Positions 26,056-34,723 of a DNA stretch of 64,000 bases are shown piece after piece. A program made the translations under genes and the position numbers. The stretch is from NCBI GenBank assembly GCA_023954195.1, contig JAMLIK010000002.1, positions 496,001 to 560,000 of the forward strand, in the 5' to 3' direction. Within the stretch, counting starts at the first letter, position 1; the number at the start of each line of letters is the position of its first letter. Below the pieces are notes generated by a model, which saw nothing but the letters and a program-made list of their open reading frames with translations, was not told the origin of the DNA and searched no databases. The stretch comes from Xanthobacteraceae bacterium. Its GTDB lineage: Bacteria; Pseudomonadota; Alphaproteobacteria; Rhizobiales; Xanthobacteraceae.

Positions 26056-26804
26056 TCCTCGAAGCGACCAACATCACCAAGCACTTCGGCGGTCTGAAGG
26101 CTGTCAACGGCGTCGATCTGCGGATCGTGCCTGCCTCCATCCATTCCATTATCGGTCCGAACGGCGCCGGCAAGACCACGCTGTTCAATCTGATCACCGG
26201 CGCGATCACGCCGGCAGCGGGGACGGTGATGTTCGATGGCGTTGACATCACCGGGTGGTCGCCGGAGCGTCTGGCCAAGATCGGTCTTGCGCGCACATTC
26301 CAGCGCACCAGTGTGTTTCGTAACCTGTCGGTGCTGGAGAATATCGCCCTCGCGATCCGGTCACGCGAGGGGCTCAGCCGCTCGATCTGGCAATCGGTCA
26401 GGAGCGAAGAAGCGATTGCAGCCGAAGCGATGGAGATCCTCGGCCGGGTGCGCTTGCGCGGATACGAGAATAGCAAGGCCGGTGCGTTGGCCCATGGTTA
26501 TCAGCGTGCACTCGATATCGCGATCGGCCTCGCGCTGAAGCCGAAGCTGATCCTCATGGACGAGCCGCTCGCCGGCATGTCTCGCGGCGATCGTGAAACC
26601 GTCGCCGCACTCATCACATCGCTGCGCAGCGCGCTCGGCGTCACGATCGTGGTCGTCGAACACGACGTCAGCATGGTCATGCGTCTGTCGGATCGCATCA
26701 CGGTGATGCAGCACGGACAGGTGATCGCCGATGCGCCGCCGGCCGAAATCCGCGACAACGAGGCGGTTCGAAAGGCTTATCTCCATGGGAGCTTCGCGAC
26801 ATGA
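26052..26804 (+). CDS. livG: ABC transporter ATP-binding protein (LivG family)
   Basis: 250-residue nucleotide-binding subunit. Walker A is GPNGAGKTT near residue 37 and Walker B is LILMDEP near 165. The family switch GLARTFQRTSVFRNLSVLENI is present. The C-loop reads LAHGYQRALDIA rather than LSGGQ; this LAHG form belongs to a recognised LivG subgroup and is not a defect. The ATG at 26052 overlaps the livM stop; a longer upstream frame is a shadow. It would drive the importer with LivF. Confidence 0.88.
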   Translation: MILEATNITKHFGGLKAVNGVDLRIVPASIHSIIGPNGAGKTTLFNLITGAITPAAGTVMFDGVDITGWSPERLAKIGLARTFQRTSVFRNLSVLENIALAIRSREGLSRSIWQSVRSEEAIAAEAMEILGRVRLRGYENSKAGALAHGYQRALDIAIGLALKPKLILMDEPLAGMSRGDRETVAALITSLRSALGVTIVVVEHDVSMVMRLSDRITVMQHGQVIADAPPAEIRDNEAVRKAYLHGSFAT

Positions 26805-27508
26805 CCGGCGCGTTGATCTACGACAATCTTTGCGCCTTCTACGGAGCGAGCCAGATTCTCCACGGCGTCAGCTTCCAGGTCGATAAGGGCTCGGTCGCGT
26901 GCCTGCTCGGTCTCAACGGGATGGGCAAGACCACCACATTGCGCGCCACGATGGGATTGGTGGACCGAACCGATGGCAAAATCATCCTGAACGGTCAGGA
27001 ATTACGCGGGCCGACTCATCGGCGGTCGAAAATGGGCGTTACGCTCGTGCCCGAGGATCGCAAGGTGTTCGCGGGCCTCACCGTGGAGGAAAACCTCCGC
27101 GTCGCTCAGCGAAAAGCCGCGCAGGGCGACGACTTCAAGATGAACGATGCGATCGAGATATTTCCACGTCTCGGCGAGCGGCTGGGACAGAAGGCTGGAA
27201 CCCTGAGCGGCGGCGAACAGCAGATGCTGGTGGTCGCGCGCGCCATGCTGGCCAACCCGCATTACATGATGCTGGACGAGCCGACGGAAGGACTCGCCCC
27301 CAGCTACGTCGATGCGATCCGGGACTCCATCGATGCCGCGCGCAAGCGAGGCATCGGCATCATTCTCGTCGAGCAGAGCCTGCCGTTGGCGCTTGCGGTG
27401 GGCGACCGGTTCTATGTGATGGAGAACGGTCAGATCATCAAGTTCTTTGAACGTAAGGAAGTGGTCGCCGATCCGAACCGTCTCGCCAACATGTTGACAG
27501 TGGAGTAG
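26801..27508 (+). CDS. livF: ABC transporter ATP-binding protein (LivF family)
   Basis: 235-residue ATPase. It has Walker A GLNGMGKTT, signature LSGGEQQML, Walker B YMMLDEP and the switch region LVEQSLPLALAVGDRFYVMENG, all in normal order. The insert VTLVPEDRKVFAGLTVEENLRV is the typical LivF Q-loop region. It overlaps livG by four bases and ends five bases before the crotonase gene, continuing the operon. Confidence 0.88.
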   Translation: MTGALIYDNLCAFYGASQILHGVSFQVDKGSVACLLGLNGMGKTTTLRATMGLVDRTDGKIILNGQELRGPTHRRSKMGVTLVPEDRKVFAGLTVEENLRVAQRKAAQGDDFKMNDAIEIFPRLGERLGQKAGTLSGGEQQMLVVARAMLANPHYMMLDEPTEGLAPSYVDAIRDSIDAARKRGIGIILVEQSLPLALAVGDRFYVMENGQIIKFFERKEVVADPNRLANMLTVE

Positions 27509-27512
27509 GCCG

Positions 27513-28274
27513 GTGGCGGACATTCAAAGCCGTCGGAATGGCGACATTCTCATCCTGACGATCGATAACGAAGCCAAGCGCAACGCGTTTACGCACGACA
27601 TGACGCTGCGGCTCGGTGAGTTGCTCGACGCCGCCGAGGCTGATCGCGCGGTACGCTGCGTAATTCTGACCGGGGCGGGGAATCGCGCCTTTTCCAGCGG
27701 CCACGACCTCAACGCGCTCCTGACCGATCGCGAGCATGCCGCGGACGAGAAGCTCAATGCGCCGTTCTTCAAGCCCCGCTTGATGACGACGCCGACCATC
27801 GCGGCCGTGAACGGCGCCGCGCATGCCGGCGGTTTCATCCTCGCGCTGTCCTGCGACATGCGGATATGCGAGCCACATGCTGATTTCTGTGCTCCCGGCG
27901 CGCGCATCGGTCTCCTGCCGATCGGCGGTCAATTGAGCTGGTTGCCGTCATTGATGCCGCTCGGCATGGCCTACGACATACTGGCGACCGCGCGCCGTGT
28001 CGGCGCGGCCGAAGCCGCGCAACACGGCTTCGTCAACCGCATCTCCGAGCCCGGCCGCGTGCTGGATGCGGCATTGGAAACGGCCCGTCTCATCGCCGCC
28101 AACTCGTTTGATGTGGTGTCGTCGATCAAGCGCGGGCTCGTCACCTTCGCGTGCGACGGCTCGGATGCGGCGCGCCGTTTCGAGGCGGAGGAGGGGCTGC
28201 GGCTGCAAGGCGGCCCCGATGCCGATGAAGGAATGAAGGCTTTTCTTGAGAAGCGACCGCCTCGCTTCAAATAA
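27513..28274 (+). CDS. enoyl-CoA hydratase/isomerase family protein 1
   Basis: 253-residue crotonase-fold protein starting at GTG. The oxyanion-hole elements are present (AFSSGHDLNALL and AAHAGGFILALSCDMRI). The position that normally carries the first catalytic Glu (PE in hydratases) reads APGARIGLLP, with Gly in its place, so a simple hydratase reaction is doubtful. Isomerase, hydrolase or another crotonase chemistry is possible. It is translationally close to livF and to the CoA ligase (5 bases between stop and start), so it is likely to act on the CoA thioester made by that enzyme. Confidence 0.83.
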   Translation: MADIQSRRNGDILILTIDNEAKRNAFTHDMTLRLGELLDAAEADRAVRCVILTGAGNRAFSSGHDLNALLTDREHAADEKLNAPFFKPRLMTTPTIAAVNGAAHAGGFILALSCDMRICEPHADFCAPGARIGLLPIGGQLSWLPSLMPLGMAYDILATARRVGAAEAAQHGFVNRISEPGRVLDAALETARLIAANSFDVVSSIKRGLVTFACDGSDAARRFEAEEGLRLQGGPDADEGMKAFLEKRPPRFK

Positions 28275-28279
28275 GAAGA

Positions 28280-30400
28280 ATGAAGGTTTCCGAAATGAAG
28301 ACCGAAATCGAATCCAAAGAGCTTCTGGCGCGCTATGGCATCGCCACCACTCATCCGGTTTTGGCGACGTCCGCCGCCGTGGCGGCCGAGGCCGTGCGGC
28401 GTCTGGGCAAGCCTTGCGCGCTGAAGGTCGTGTCCCCGGATATCGTTCACAAGGTCGACGCGGGCGGCGTTCGTCTTTCGGTCGGAGCCGAGCAGGCCGC
28501 GGATGCCTATCAATCGATCATCGAGGCCTGCCGCCGGTCGCATCCGAAAGCGACGATCGACGGCGTCCTGATCGAGGAGATGATCCCGGCGGGGCTTGAG
28601 ATCTTCATTGGCGCTCGGCTTGATCGCGATTATGGCGTGGTCGTCTTGATCGGGCCGGGCGGCTCCGGCGTCGAGCAACGAAGCAAGCCGAAGGCGGCGC
28701 TGGCCCCGCTGGACCGGGAGTTGGCGCTGGCCTTGGTCGATGCGGCATTCCCCGCGCGGTTTGCCGACAATGCGGCAGGCCGCGACGTGCTCGCGCGCTA
28801 TCTGATGGCGGTCGGTGGTCCCGATGGGCTGATGATGCGCGAGGCGATTGAAGAACTCGATATCAATCCCGTGATCGTCAGCGGGGGGGACGCCATCGCG
28901 GTCGACGCCGTCGCCAGTGATGCCTCGCCGGCAATCTCGCTAACGCCCCGATCCGATAGCGATATCGCTGAAACGCTGGCGCGCCGCCGCAGTCGGCTCG
29001 GCGGTCTTGGCGCGATCTTCGATCCGAAGGCGATCGCGTTCGTCGGCGCCTCGACGTCGAAGGACAAGCTTGGCTTTCAGTTGATCCAGACGCTGGTTGA
29101 TTTCGGATTCACCGGCAAGATCTATCCGGTGCATCCGACCGCGTCGGAAATCTACGGGTTGAAGGCCTATCCGTCGGTCGCCGCAATTCCGGACGAGGTG
29201 GACCGTGCCTACATCGCCGTCGGCAACAAGCTGGTTCCCGACGTGCTGGCGCAGTGCCGGGACAAGGGGGTGAAAGTCGCGCAGGTGCTGACCGCGGGCT
29301 TCTCCGAATATTCCAGTGACAGTTCCGATCTCGAACAGCAGATGCGCGATCAACTCGCCGCGGGAACGATGCGGATGATCGGCCCGAACTGCATCGGTAC
29401 GTTCTCCTCCGGCACGCGCATGGCCATCGGCGCGCCGCGCTACAATCCGACCGAGCCGGGCGGCATTACGTTCTATTCGCAGAGCGGCACTTACGCCGGC
29501 GACGTGGTGCGCCGCGCTCAGGTCTGGGATCTGCCGGTCGCTCGTGCATTGTCATGCGGCAACTGCGCCGACCTCGATATGCTCGACCTGCTGTTGTTCG
29601 CGGAATCCGATCCCGAGACGACGATCGTCGCATTCTATATCGAATCGATGCGTGATCCCGGACTGTTCTTCCGCGCCGCGCGCGGCATGACCAAACCCGT
29701 CGTCGTTCTGCGCGGCGGCACCACCGAGCAGGGGCAGGTTGCCGCCTCAAGTCATACCGCCGCGCTGGCCACGGATCGCGTGCTCTGGGACGCCGGCGTG
29801 TCGCAATCCGGCGTCATCCAGGTCGGCAGCATGGACGACCTGATGGATACGCTGCTGGCGCTTTCGGTCCACGGCCGCAGCAAGGGAAATCGCCTCGCGG
29901 TGTTCGGCTCGGGCGGCGGCGTCAGCGTCACCTCCTCAGACGTCGCGGCGCAGGTTGGCTTGAAGATTCCGCGGTTGCAGGAGGCAACCGCCGAAGGTCT
30001 CCGCCGCTTCGGTATCCCCGGCACGAGCGTCGCCAACCCCATCGACATTCCGGTGTGGGGCTTGCGCGATGGCGACCGGTATATCTTCGAGGAGATCATC
30101 AATCGGCTGAAAGTCGACGGGAATATCGACCGCATCGTCGTCTTTGTCGAAATGGGGTGGGTGCTCGATTTCATTGAGAACGATATCCAGGGCCTGAAGG
30201 CGCTGGAGGCGATCTGCGCCTCTATTGCACGAGCCCGCCCCGACGGCGCCCCGATGTCGCTGGCGCTGCGAAGCTCCGGCGACAAGTACCAGGATGATTT
30301 CGTCCGCGAACAGCGGATTAACTTGATGAAACTGGGCATTTCTGTCTATCCCACGACATCGCGCGCGGTGCGCGCGCAGGCACGCTTAGTGAAAGGCTAG
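28280..30400 (+). CDS. ADP-forming acyl-CoA synthetase with permuted domains
   Basis: 706-residue ligase predicted to form an acyl-CoA from a carboxylate, CoA and ATP, releasing ADP and phosphate. Order of domains: ATP-grasp (about 1-215, with ALKVVSPDIVHKVDAGGVRL and ELDINPVIV), CoA-binding Rossmann domain (about 235-330, AIFDPKAIAFVGASTSKDKLG), then a succinyl-CoA-ligase-like region. The phosphorylated His lies in VAASSHTAALATD. In most single-chain members the ATP-grasp domain is C-terminal, so the order is inverted here. It lies 5 bases after the crotonase gene. The substrate is unknown and presumably imported by the adjacent ABC system. Confidence 0.88.
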   Translation: MKVSEMKTEIESKELLARYGIATTHPVLATSAAVAAEAVRRLGKPCALKVVSPDIVHKVDAGGVRLSVGAEQAADAYQSIIEACRRSHPKATIDGVLIEEMIPAGLEIFIGARLDRDYGVVVLIGPGGSGVEQRSKPKAALAPLDRELALALVDAAFPARFADNAAGRDVLARYLMAVGGPDGLMMREAIEELDINPVIVSGGDAIAVDAVASDASPAISLTPRSDSDIAETLARRRSRLGGLGAIFDPKAIAFVGASTSKDKLGFQLIQTLVDFGFTGKIYPVHPTASEIYGLKAYPSVAAIPDEVDRAYIAVGNKLVPDVLAQCRDKGVKVAQVLTAGFSEYSSDSSDLEQQMRDQLAAGTMRMIGPNCIGTFSSGTRMAIGAPRYNPTEPGGITFYSQSGTYAGDVVRRAQVWDLPVARALSCGNCADLDMLDLLLFAESDPETTIVAFYIESMRDPGLFFRAARGMTKPVVVLRGGTTEQGQVAASSHTAALATDRVLWDAGVSQSGVIQVGSMDDLMDTLLALSVHGRSKGNRLAVFGSGGGVSVTSSDVAAQVGLKIPRLQEATAEGLRRFGIPGTSVANPIDIPVWGLRDGDRYIFEEIINRLKVDGNIDRIVVFVEMGWVLDFIENDIQGLKALEAICASIARARPDGAPMSLALRSSGDKYQDDFVREQRINLMKLGISVYPTTSRAVRAQARLVKG

Positions 30401-30405
30401 AGCCA

Positions 30406-31224
30406 GTGGGAAACAGGAAATTCAGAAACCTGGATGTGGCCGGCGAGCGGTTCGGAATTCGAGCCGATGTCGCTGGCGCGTTCTTCAATTCATTCGGAGG
30501 GCGTACCAGCGCCATCAAGACGCTGCCGGAGCAACTGGCGGAGAAGCTGGTGGAGCAAATCATTCGCGGCGACTTTGCTCCGGGGCAGCGATTGCACGAG
30601 ATGCGGCTGGCCGAACAGTTTCAGGTCAGCCGAGGGCCGGTGCGCGAGGCATTGCGTCTTCTGGAGCGCGAAGGCCTGGTGGTGATGTTGTCGCATCGCG
30701 GTGCGTCGGTCGCGCGGCTCACGGAAAAGCGGCTGAAGGACATTTTCTCCGTGCGTTCGGCCCTGATGGGGATCTGCGCCGAAGAACTCGCCGAACGGCA
30801 ATCGGAAGCTATCCTGGCTCTGCTTGATGATGGCACGGCAAAGCTGTTCGCCGCCAGCGATCGAGGCGATGTCGGCGAGTACATCGTTATCGTTTACCAG
30901 CTCAGCATGTATCTCGCGGAAGCCTCGGAGAACGGCATCGCTCGCACCATTCTGTTCTCGCTCGGACGCCAGACGCTGCCTTTGACGCGCGGCGTCTTCG
31001 AGGTGGAGAAGCATCGGAAAAGCTGGTCGAAAAACTGGCGCAATATTGTCGAGGGGATCCGCGCGGGCGACACCGCCGCGGCAAAGCAAGCCGCGCATGA
31101 TCTGCTCAGCGGGATCAAGGCTGCGGCCATTTCCGCGCTTGCGGACCTCGAACGTGAGGAAAAGCGCGCCGCCCTGAAGGCCGGCAAGCAGCCCGAGGCG
31201 CCGAATAAGAGGATTTCCAGATAA
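30406..31224 (+). CDS. GntR-family regulator, FCD (FadR) subgroup
   Basis: 272-residue transcription factor. The winged helix spans about residues 38-105 (LPEQLAEKLVEQIIRGDFAPGQRL, VSRGPVREALRLLEREGLVV). The FCD ligand-binding domain (about 110-240) has metal-coordinating-type residues, and the tail is Lys/Arg-rich. A start at GTG 30406 gives a 37-residue N-terminal extension with no better internal Met before the DNA-binding helix. Encoded between the CoA ligase and the binding-protein gene, it probably represses the operon until the imported acid or its CoA ester is present. A palindrome fitting a GntR site lies upstream of livH at 24118-24131. Confidence 0.87.
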   Translation: MGNRKFRNLDVAGERFGIRADVAGAFFNSFGGRTSAIKTLPEQLAEKLVEQIIRGDFAPGQRLHEMRLAEQFQVSRGPVREALRLLEREGLVVMLSHRGASVARLTEKRLKDIFSVRSALMGICAEELAERQSEAILALLDDGTAKLFAASDRGDVGEYIVIVYQLSMYLAEASENGIARTILFSLGRQTLPLTRGVFEVEKHRKSWSKNWRNIVEGIRAGDTAAAKQAAHDLLSGIKAAAISALADLEREEKRAALKAGKQPEAPNKRISR

Positions 31225-31290
31225 CGGCTCTCATCCATCACGGAGCCGAAGCACGCAGCAAAGAGAAATTTTCAACGGAGGAAACCAACC

Positions 31291-32496
31291 ATGCGACAAT
31301 TTCTAAAACTGACAGTGCCGGCTCTCGCTCTCGCGGCGTTCGGAAGTCTGTCGATGGGACATGCGGCAGCTCAGGACGTCGTTCTCGGCGTGTTCGTTCC
31401 CACGACCGGGGTTCTCGCTCCGCTCGGCAACGATATGAAGAATGGATTTGAGCTGGCGGCGCAGGGCGCCAAGGTCAAAGGCCGTCCGGTCAAGCTGGTG
31501 ATCGAGGACACCGCCGCCAATCCCGCGAACGGCCTTCGCAAGGCGCAGAAGCTGGTTCTCGAAGACAAGGCCACGCTGCTGATCGGCGGCGCGGCGAGTT
31601 CGGTCACGCTCGGGGTCAACGCGCAGGCGGCGCGCCTGAATGTGCCGATCATCACGACCAACGCGCAGGCTGTTGGCATCACCGGGGATCAATGCAGCCG
31701 TTTCCTGTTCCGTACCGTGCCGAACGATGCGATGTCCGCGAAGGCCAGTGCGATCATGATGCAGGAGCGCAAGGATCTGCTCGCGAAGAACTGGTTCGTG
31801 GTCTATCACGACTTCGCCTATGGCATCAGCAACAAGAATGAATTCGCCAAGATCCCCGGCATCAAGATCGCCGGCGAGGCTGGCCGTCCGGTCGGCACCG
31901 CCGACTGGTCGAGCGCGATCGCCCAGATCCAGGCCAGTAAGGCCGACGGCGTCTATCTGGCGCTCGCCGTGGGCGACGACCTGACCGCTTTCGTCAATCA
32001 GGCGCGCGGCTTCGGCATCAACTTTCCGATGATGACTCCGGTCGGCATTCCGGATTCGATGTTGCAGGCACTTGGCAAGAATGGCGTTGGCATGATCGCA
32101 GCCGCGCTGACGACCTCGTGGGTGCAGGAAGATACCAACCCGAAGATCGCCGAACTGGTGAAGGCCTATCACGCGAAATATGGCGTCGTGCCTGGCTATC
32201 AGGCGATCCAAGCCTACGCCGGCCTTCAGTTTACCCTCGCTGCGCTCAACGCCGCGAGCGAACTGACGACCGATGCGATCATTAAGTCTCTGGAGACCAC
32301 GTCCGCCGACACCGTGGTCGGAACCATCAAAATCCGCAAGGAAGATCATCAGGGCATGTTGGGAGCTTACATCTCCGAGGCGCAGGCCTTGCCGAAGGAA
32401 AAGTATGGCGCGACGGTCGGTTGGAAGACGTTGACGCCGCTGACCTGGGATCAGACCAAGATCGAACTTGCCAAAACCGGCTGCAAGGGACTCTGA
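31291..32496 (+). CDS. livK: ABC transporter periplasmic substrate-binding protein (LivK family)
   Basis: 401-residue exported protein. The signal peptide is about 1-27 (LALAAFGSLSMGHAAAQ) and is followed by the Peripla_BP_6 fold. Its conserved opening FVPTTGVLAPLGNDMKNGFELAAQ and ligand-hinge stretch LLIGGAASSVTLGVNAQAA are clear. A strong GGAGG lies 8 bases before the ATG, so expression is likely to exceed that of the permeases. It is the specificity subunit of the island importer. Binding-pocket residues resemble the subgroup that binds aromatic or other carboxylates more than classical Leu/Ile/Val, but that is inference. Confidence 0.88.
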   Translation: MRQFLKLTVPALALAAFGSLSMGHAAAQDVVLGVFVPTTGVLAPLGNDMKNGFELAAQGAKVKGRPVKLVIEDTAANPANGLRKAQKLVLEDKATLLIGGAASSVTLGVNAQAARLNVPIITTNAQAVGITGDQCSRFLFRTVPNDAMSAKASAIMMQERKDLLAKNWFVVYHDFAYGISNKNEFAKIPGIKIAGEAGRPVGTADWSSAIAQIQASKADGVYLALAVGDDLTAFVNQARGFGINFPMMTPVGIPDSMLQALGKNGVGMIAAALTTSWVQEDTNPKIAELVKAYHAKYGVVPGYQAIQAYAGLQFTLAALNAASELTTDAIIKSLETTSADTVVGTIKIRKEDHQGMLGAYISEAQALPKEKYGATVGWKTLTPLTWDQTKIELAKTGCKGL

Positions 32497-32524
32497 TTTC
32501 GGAACGGAAGACGCCGGAGACGGA

Positions 32525-33727
32525 ATGATGCTGGGAAAAGCCGGGTCGATCGCCCTTATCGTGCTTTGCCAAGTCTCCGGGATGACTCTGTGGTTCTCGG
32601 CAACGGCTGCGGCCTCGGTCATGGTCGCTGCCGGGAGCCTCTCGGGCCAGCAAAGCGCGTTGCTGACCGGCGCCGTACAGCTTGGCTTCGTCGCCGGAAC
32701 GCTCGGCAGTGCGATTCTCGGACTCGCCGATCGTTTCGATCCGCGACGTCTGTTTACGGTCGCGGCCCTGATCGGCGTCGTCGCCAATCTTGCTTTGCTG
32801 CTGGTTGGCTTCGATAGCGTCATCACGATCGCGCTTCGGTTCGTGACTGGCGCGGCGCTGGCCGGGGTTTATCCGGTCGGGATGAAGATGGCGGCGGCCT
32901 GGACGGAGCGGGGTGTCGGCCTGATGATCGGCGCGGTTGTCGGCGCGGTCACGTTGGGCTCGTCGCTGCCGTATCTTTTCAATGCGATGTCCGGTCTTGA
33001 TTGGCGTACGACAATCTGGACGTCGTCAATTTGCGGTGCGCTTGGCGCCTTGGCGATTCTGTTGACGAGCATTGGCCCGCGACTTCGGATTGCCTCACGC
33101 TTCCGGGCGGCGGAAGCGTTTGCCGCATTGAGGCGGCGGCCGATGTTGCTCGCCAACGGCGGCTATCTCGGACACATGTGGGAACTCTACGCGATGTGGG
33201 CCTGGATCGGCGTTTTCCTGAAATGGGCGATCCAGCGCAGCGACCCCGCGCTGGCGGGCCATGCTGACGTGCTGACCTTCATCGTGATTGCCAGCGGTGC
33301 CTTCGGCTGCATCTTCGCGGGATCGCTGGCGGATCGGATCGGCCGGACCACCGTGACGATCGTGGCGATGGTCGTCAGTGGAATTTGCGCGGCGCTTATC
33401 GGTTTTACTCCCGCATTCGGTGTGGTCGCGGTGCTGGCCGTGGCCATCGTCTGGGGCATCAGCGTCATCGCGGACTCGGCTCAGTTCTCCGCTGCGGTGA
33501 CGGAACTTGCCGAACCGCATTTGATCGGCACCATGCTGACCCTGCAAACTTGCGCCGGCTTCCTGCTGACCTTTCTCACCATTCAGGGAATGCCGATCGT
33601 CATTGATCTGGTCGGTTGGCAATACGCCTTCGCCATTCTGGCGATTGGCCCCGCTTTCGGCGTGACCTCAATGACTTTGCTTCGACGGCAACCGGAATCT
33701 GTCCGTCTCGCTGGCGGCAATCGATAA
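32525..33727 (+). CDS. MFS transporter (island)
   Basis: 400-residue inner-membrane carrier with 12 predicted helices and a central charged loop. The A-motif-like DRFDPRRLFTVAALIG follows helix 2, and a second, GSLADRIGRTTVTI, follows helix 8. ATGATG at 32525 preceded by CGGAGACGGA sets the start; the frame is open a little further upstream but overlaps livK. It resembles the CynX/NNP-like branch. It may import the same acid as the ABC system at high concentration, or export an intermediate. Confidence 0.8.
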   Translation: MMLGKAGSIALIVLCQVSGMTLWFSATAAASVMVAAGSLSGQQSALLTGAVQLGFVAGTLGSAILGLADRFDPRRLFTVAALIGVVANLALLLVGFDSVITIALRFVTGAALAGVYPVGMKMAAAWTERGVGLMIGAVVGAVTLGSSLPYLFNAMSGLDWRTTIWTSSICGALGALAILLTSIGPRLRIASRFRAAEAFAALRRRPMLLANGGYLGHMWELYAMWAWIGVFLKWAIQRSDPALAGHADVLTFIVIASGAFGCIFAGSLADRIGRTTVTIVAMVVSGICAALIGFTPAFGVVAVLAVAIVWGISVIADSAQFSAAVTELAEPHLIGTMLTLQTCAGFLLTFLTIQGMPIVIDLVGWQYAFAILAIGPAFGVTSMTLLRRQPESVRLAGGNR

Positions 33728-33757
33728 ATCTCATCATCAGAAAGAAGGATGTGAAAC

Positions 33758-34576
33758 ATGAGCTGGGAAACACTGACGTTTGACAAGCCGGAGCAGGGAG
33801 TTGGGCTCGTCACCTTCAACCGGCCGCGGCGTGCGAACGCCATCAGCCAGCACATGCTCAAGGAACTGGACGAGGTTTGTGGCGTGATCGCCGCGGACGA
33901 CGAGGTTCGTTGCGTTGTGGTCACCGGTTCGGGGAATGCGTTCAGCGCGGGCTTTGATCTTCGCGATCAGGCGGACGCGATGCCGAGCGGCGTGAAGGAT
34001 TGGGTGCCGCTGCTCGAAGCAGACTTCAAGGGCATCATGCAGTTCTGGAATCTTGGGAAGCCATCGGTCGCCGCCGTGAACGGTCCGGCTTTGGCCGGCG
34101 GTTTCGAATTGATGATGGGTTGCGATCTTGCCATCGCCGTGGAATCCGCCACGTTCGGTGAGCCGGAACTGAAGTTCGGTGCGGGCATCGTCGCGATGAT
34201 CCTGCCATGGTATGTAACGCCCAAGGTCGCCAAGGGCGTGATCTATACCGGCGAGGATTCCATCACCGCGGGTCAGGCGCTTGAATGGGGCCTGATTAAC
34301 AAGATCGTCGAGCCGGACCAGTTGATGCCGGAGGCAATGGCTGTCGCCCGCAAGCTGGCGCGAATGGATCCGATGGTGCTTCAGCGCACCAAGATGGCGC
34401 TCAATCGCACCTACGAGATCATGGGAATGAAGGATGCCCTGCGCTCCGCTTTGGATATCGACATCATGATCGAGGGCGAGGGCACCGATCTGAAGCGCGG
34501 CTTCCTCAAGGTCGTGCGCGAGGAAGGGTTGGCCAAGGCGCTGGCCTGGCGCGAGCGGCGCCTCGACGGAAAGTAG
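33758..34576 (+). CDS. enoyl-CoA hydratase/isomerase family protein 2
   Basis: 272-residue crotonase-family protein. The first oxyanion motif is FSAGFDLRDQAD; the second is NGPALAGGFELMMGCDLAI. The acidic residue missing in the first crotonase is present here (FGEPELKFGAGIV), whereas the second hydratase Glu region (VAKGVIYTGEDSI) differs from the classic hydratase. An AAGGA sequence precedes the ATG. The two crotonases are only distantly alike, so they likely catalyse different steps of the same CoA-ester pathway. Confidence 0.83.
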   Translation: MSWETLTFDKPEQGVGLVTFNRPRRANAISQHMLKELDEVCGVIAADDEVRCVVVTGSGNAFSAGFDLRDQADAMPSGVKDWVPLLEADFKGIMQFWNLGKPSVAAVNGPALAGGFELMMGCDLAIAVESATFGEPELKFGAGIVAMILPWYVTPKVAKGVIYTGEDSITAGQALEWGLINKIVEPDQLMPEAMAVARKLARMDPMVLQRTKMALNRTYEIMGMKDALRSALDIDIMIEGEGTDLKRGFLKVVREEGLAKALAWRERRLDGK

Positions 34577-34612
34577 GATTAGAGAATAGCCACCCGTGAA
34601 TCCTGCCCGCTG

Positions 34613-34710
34613 GAGCACGATCCCGGAAAGTGGAAGCCGGTTTTCGGAAAAGATCATGCGCAAACAAAAAGCTAGGCGACAAGTCTGATTCAACGCAGTT
34701 GAACCAGACT
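34613..34710. repeat. composite repeat with hairpin, ahead of the flavin reductase
   Basis: The first part (34613-34661), GATCCCGGAAAGTGGAAGCCGG...GGAAAAGATC, is a palindrome-like element of a type common in Rhizobiales. The second part is a 13-bp inverted repeat, AGTCTGATTCAAC / GTTGAACCAGACT (34682-34694 and 34698-34710, one mismatch, 3-base loop). It ends just before the Shine-Dalgarno of the reductase, so it may lie in its leader RNA. A similar repeat fragment lies at about 47135-47175. Confidence 0.65.
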
Positions 34711-34723
34711 CCGGAGGAAGGCG

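Noticed and set aside
26052-26804. LivG as a broken ATPase because it lacks LSGGQ
   Set aside because: The LAHGxQRxLxxA signature occurs in an established LivG subgroup, and Walker A and B are intact.
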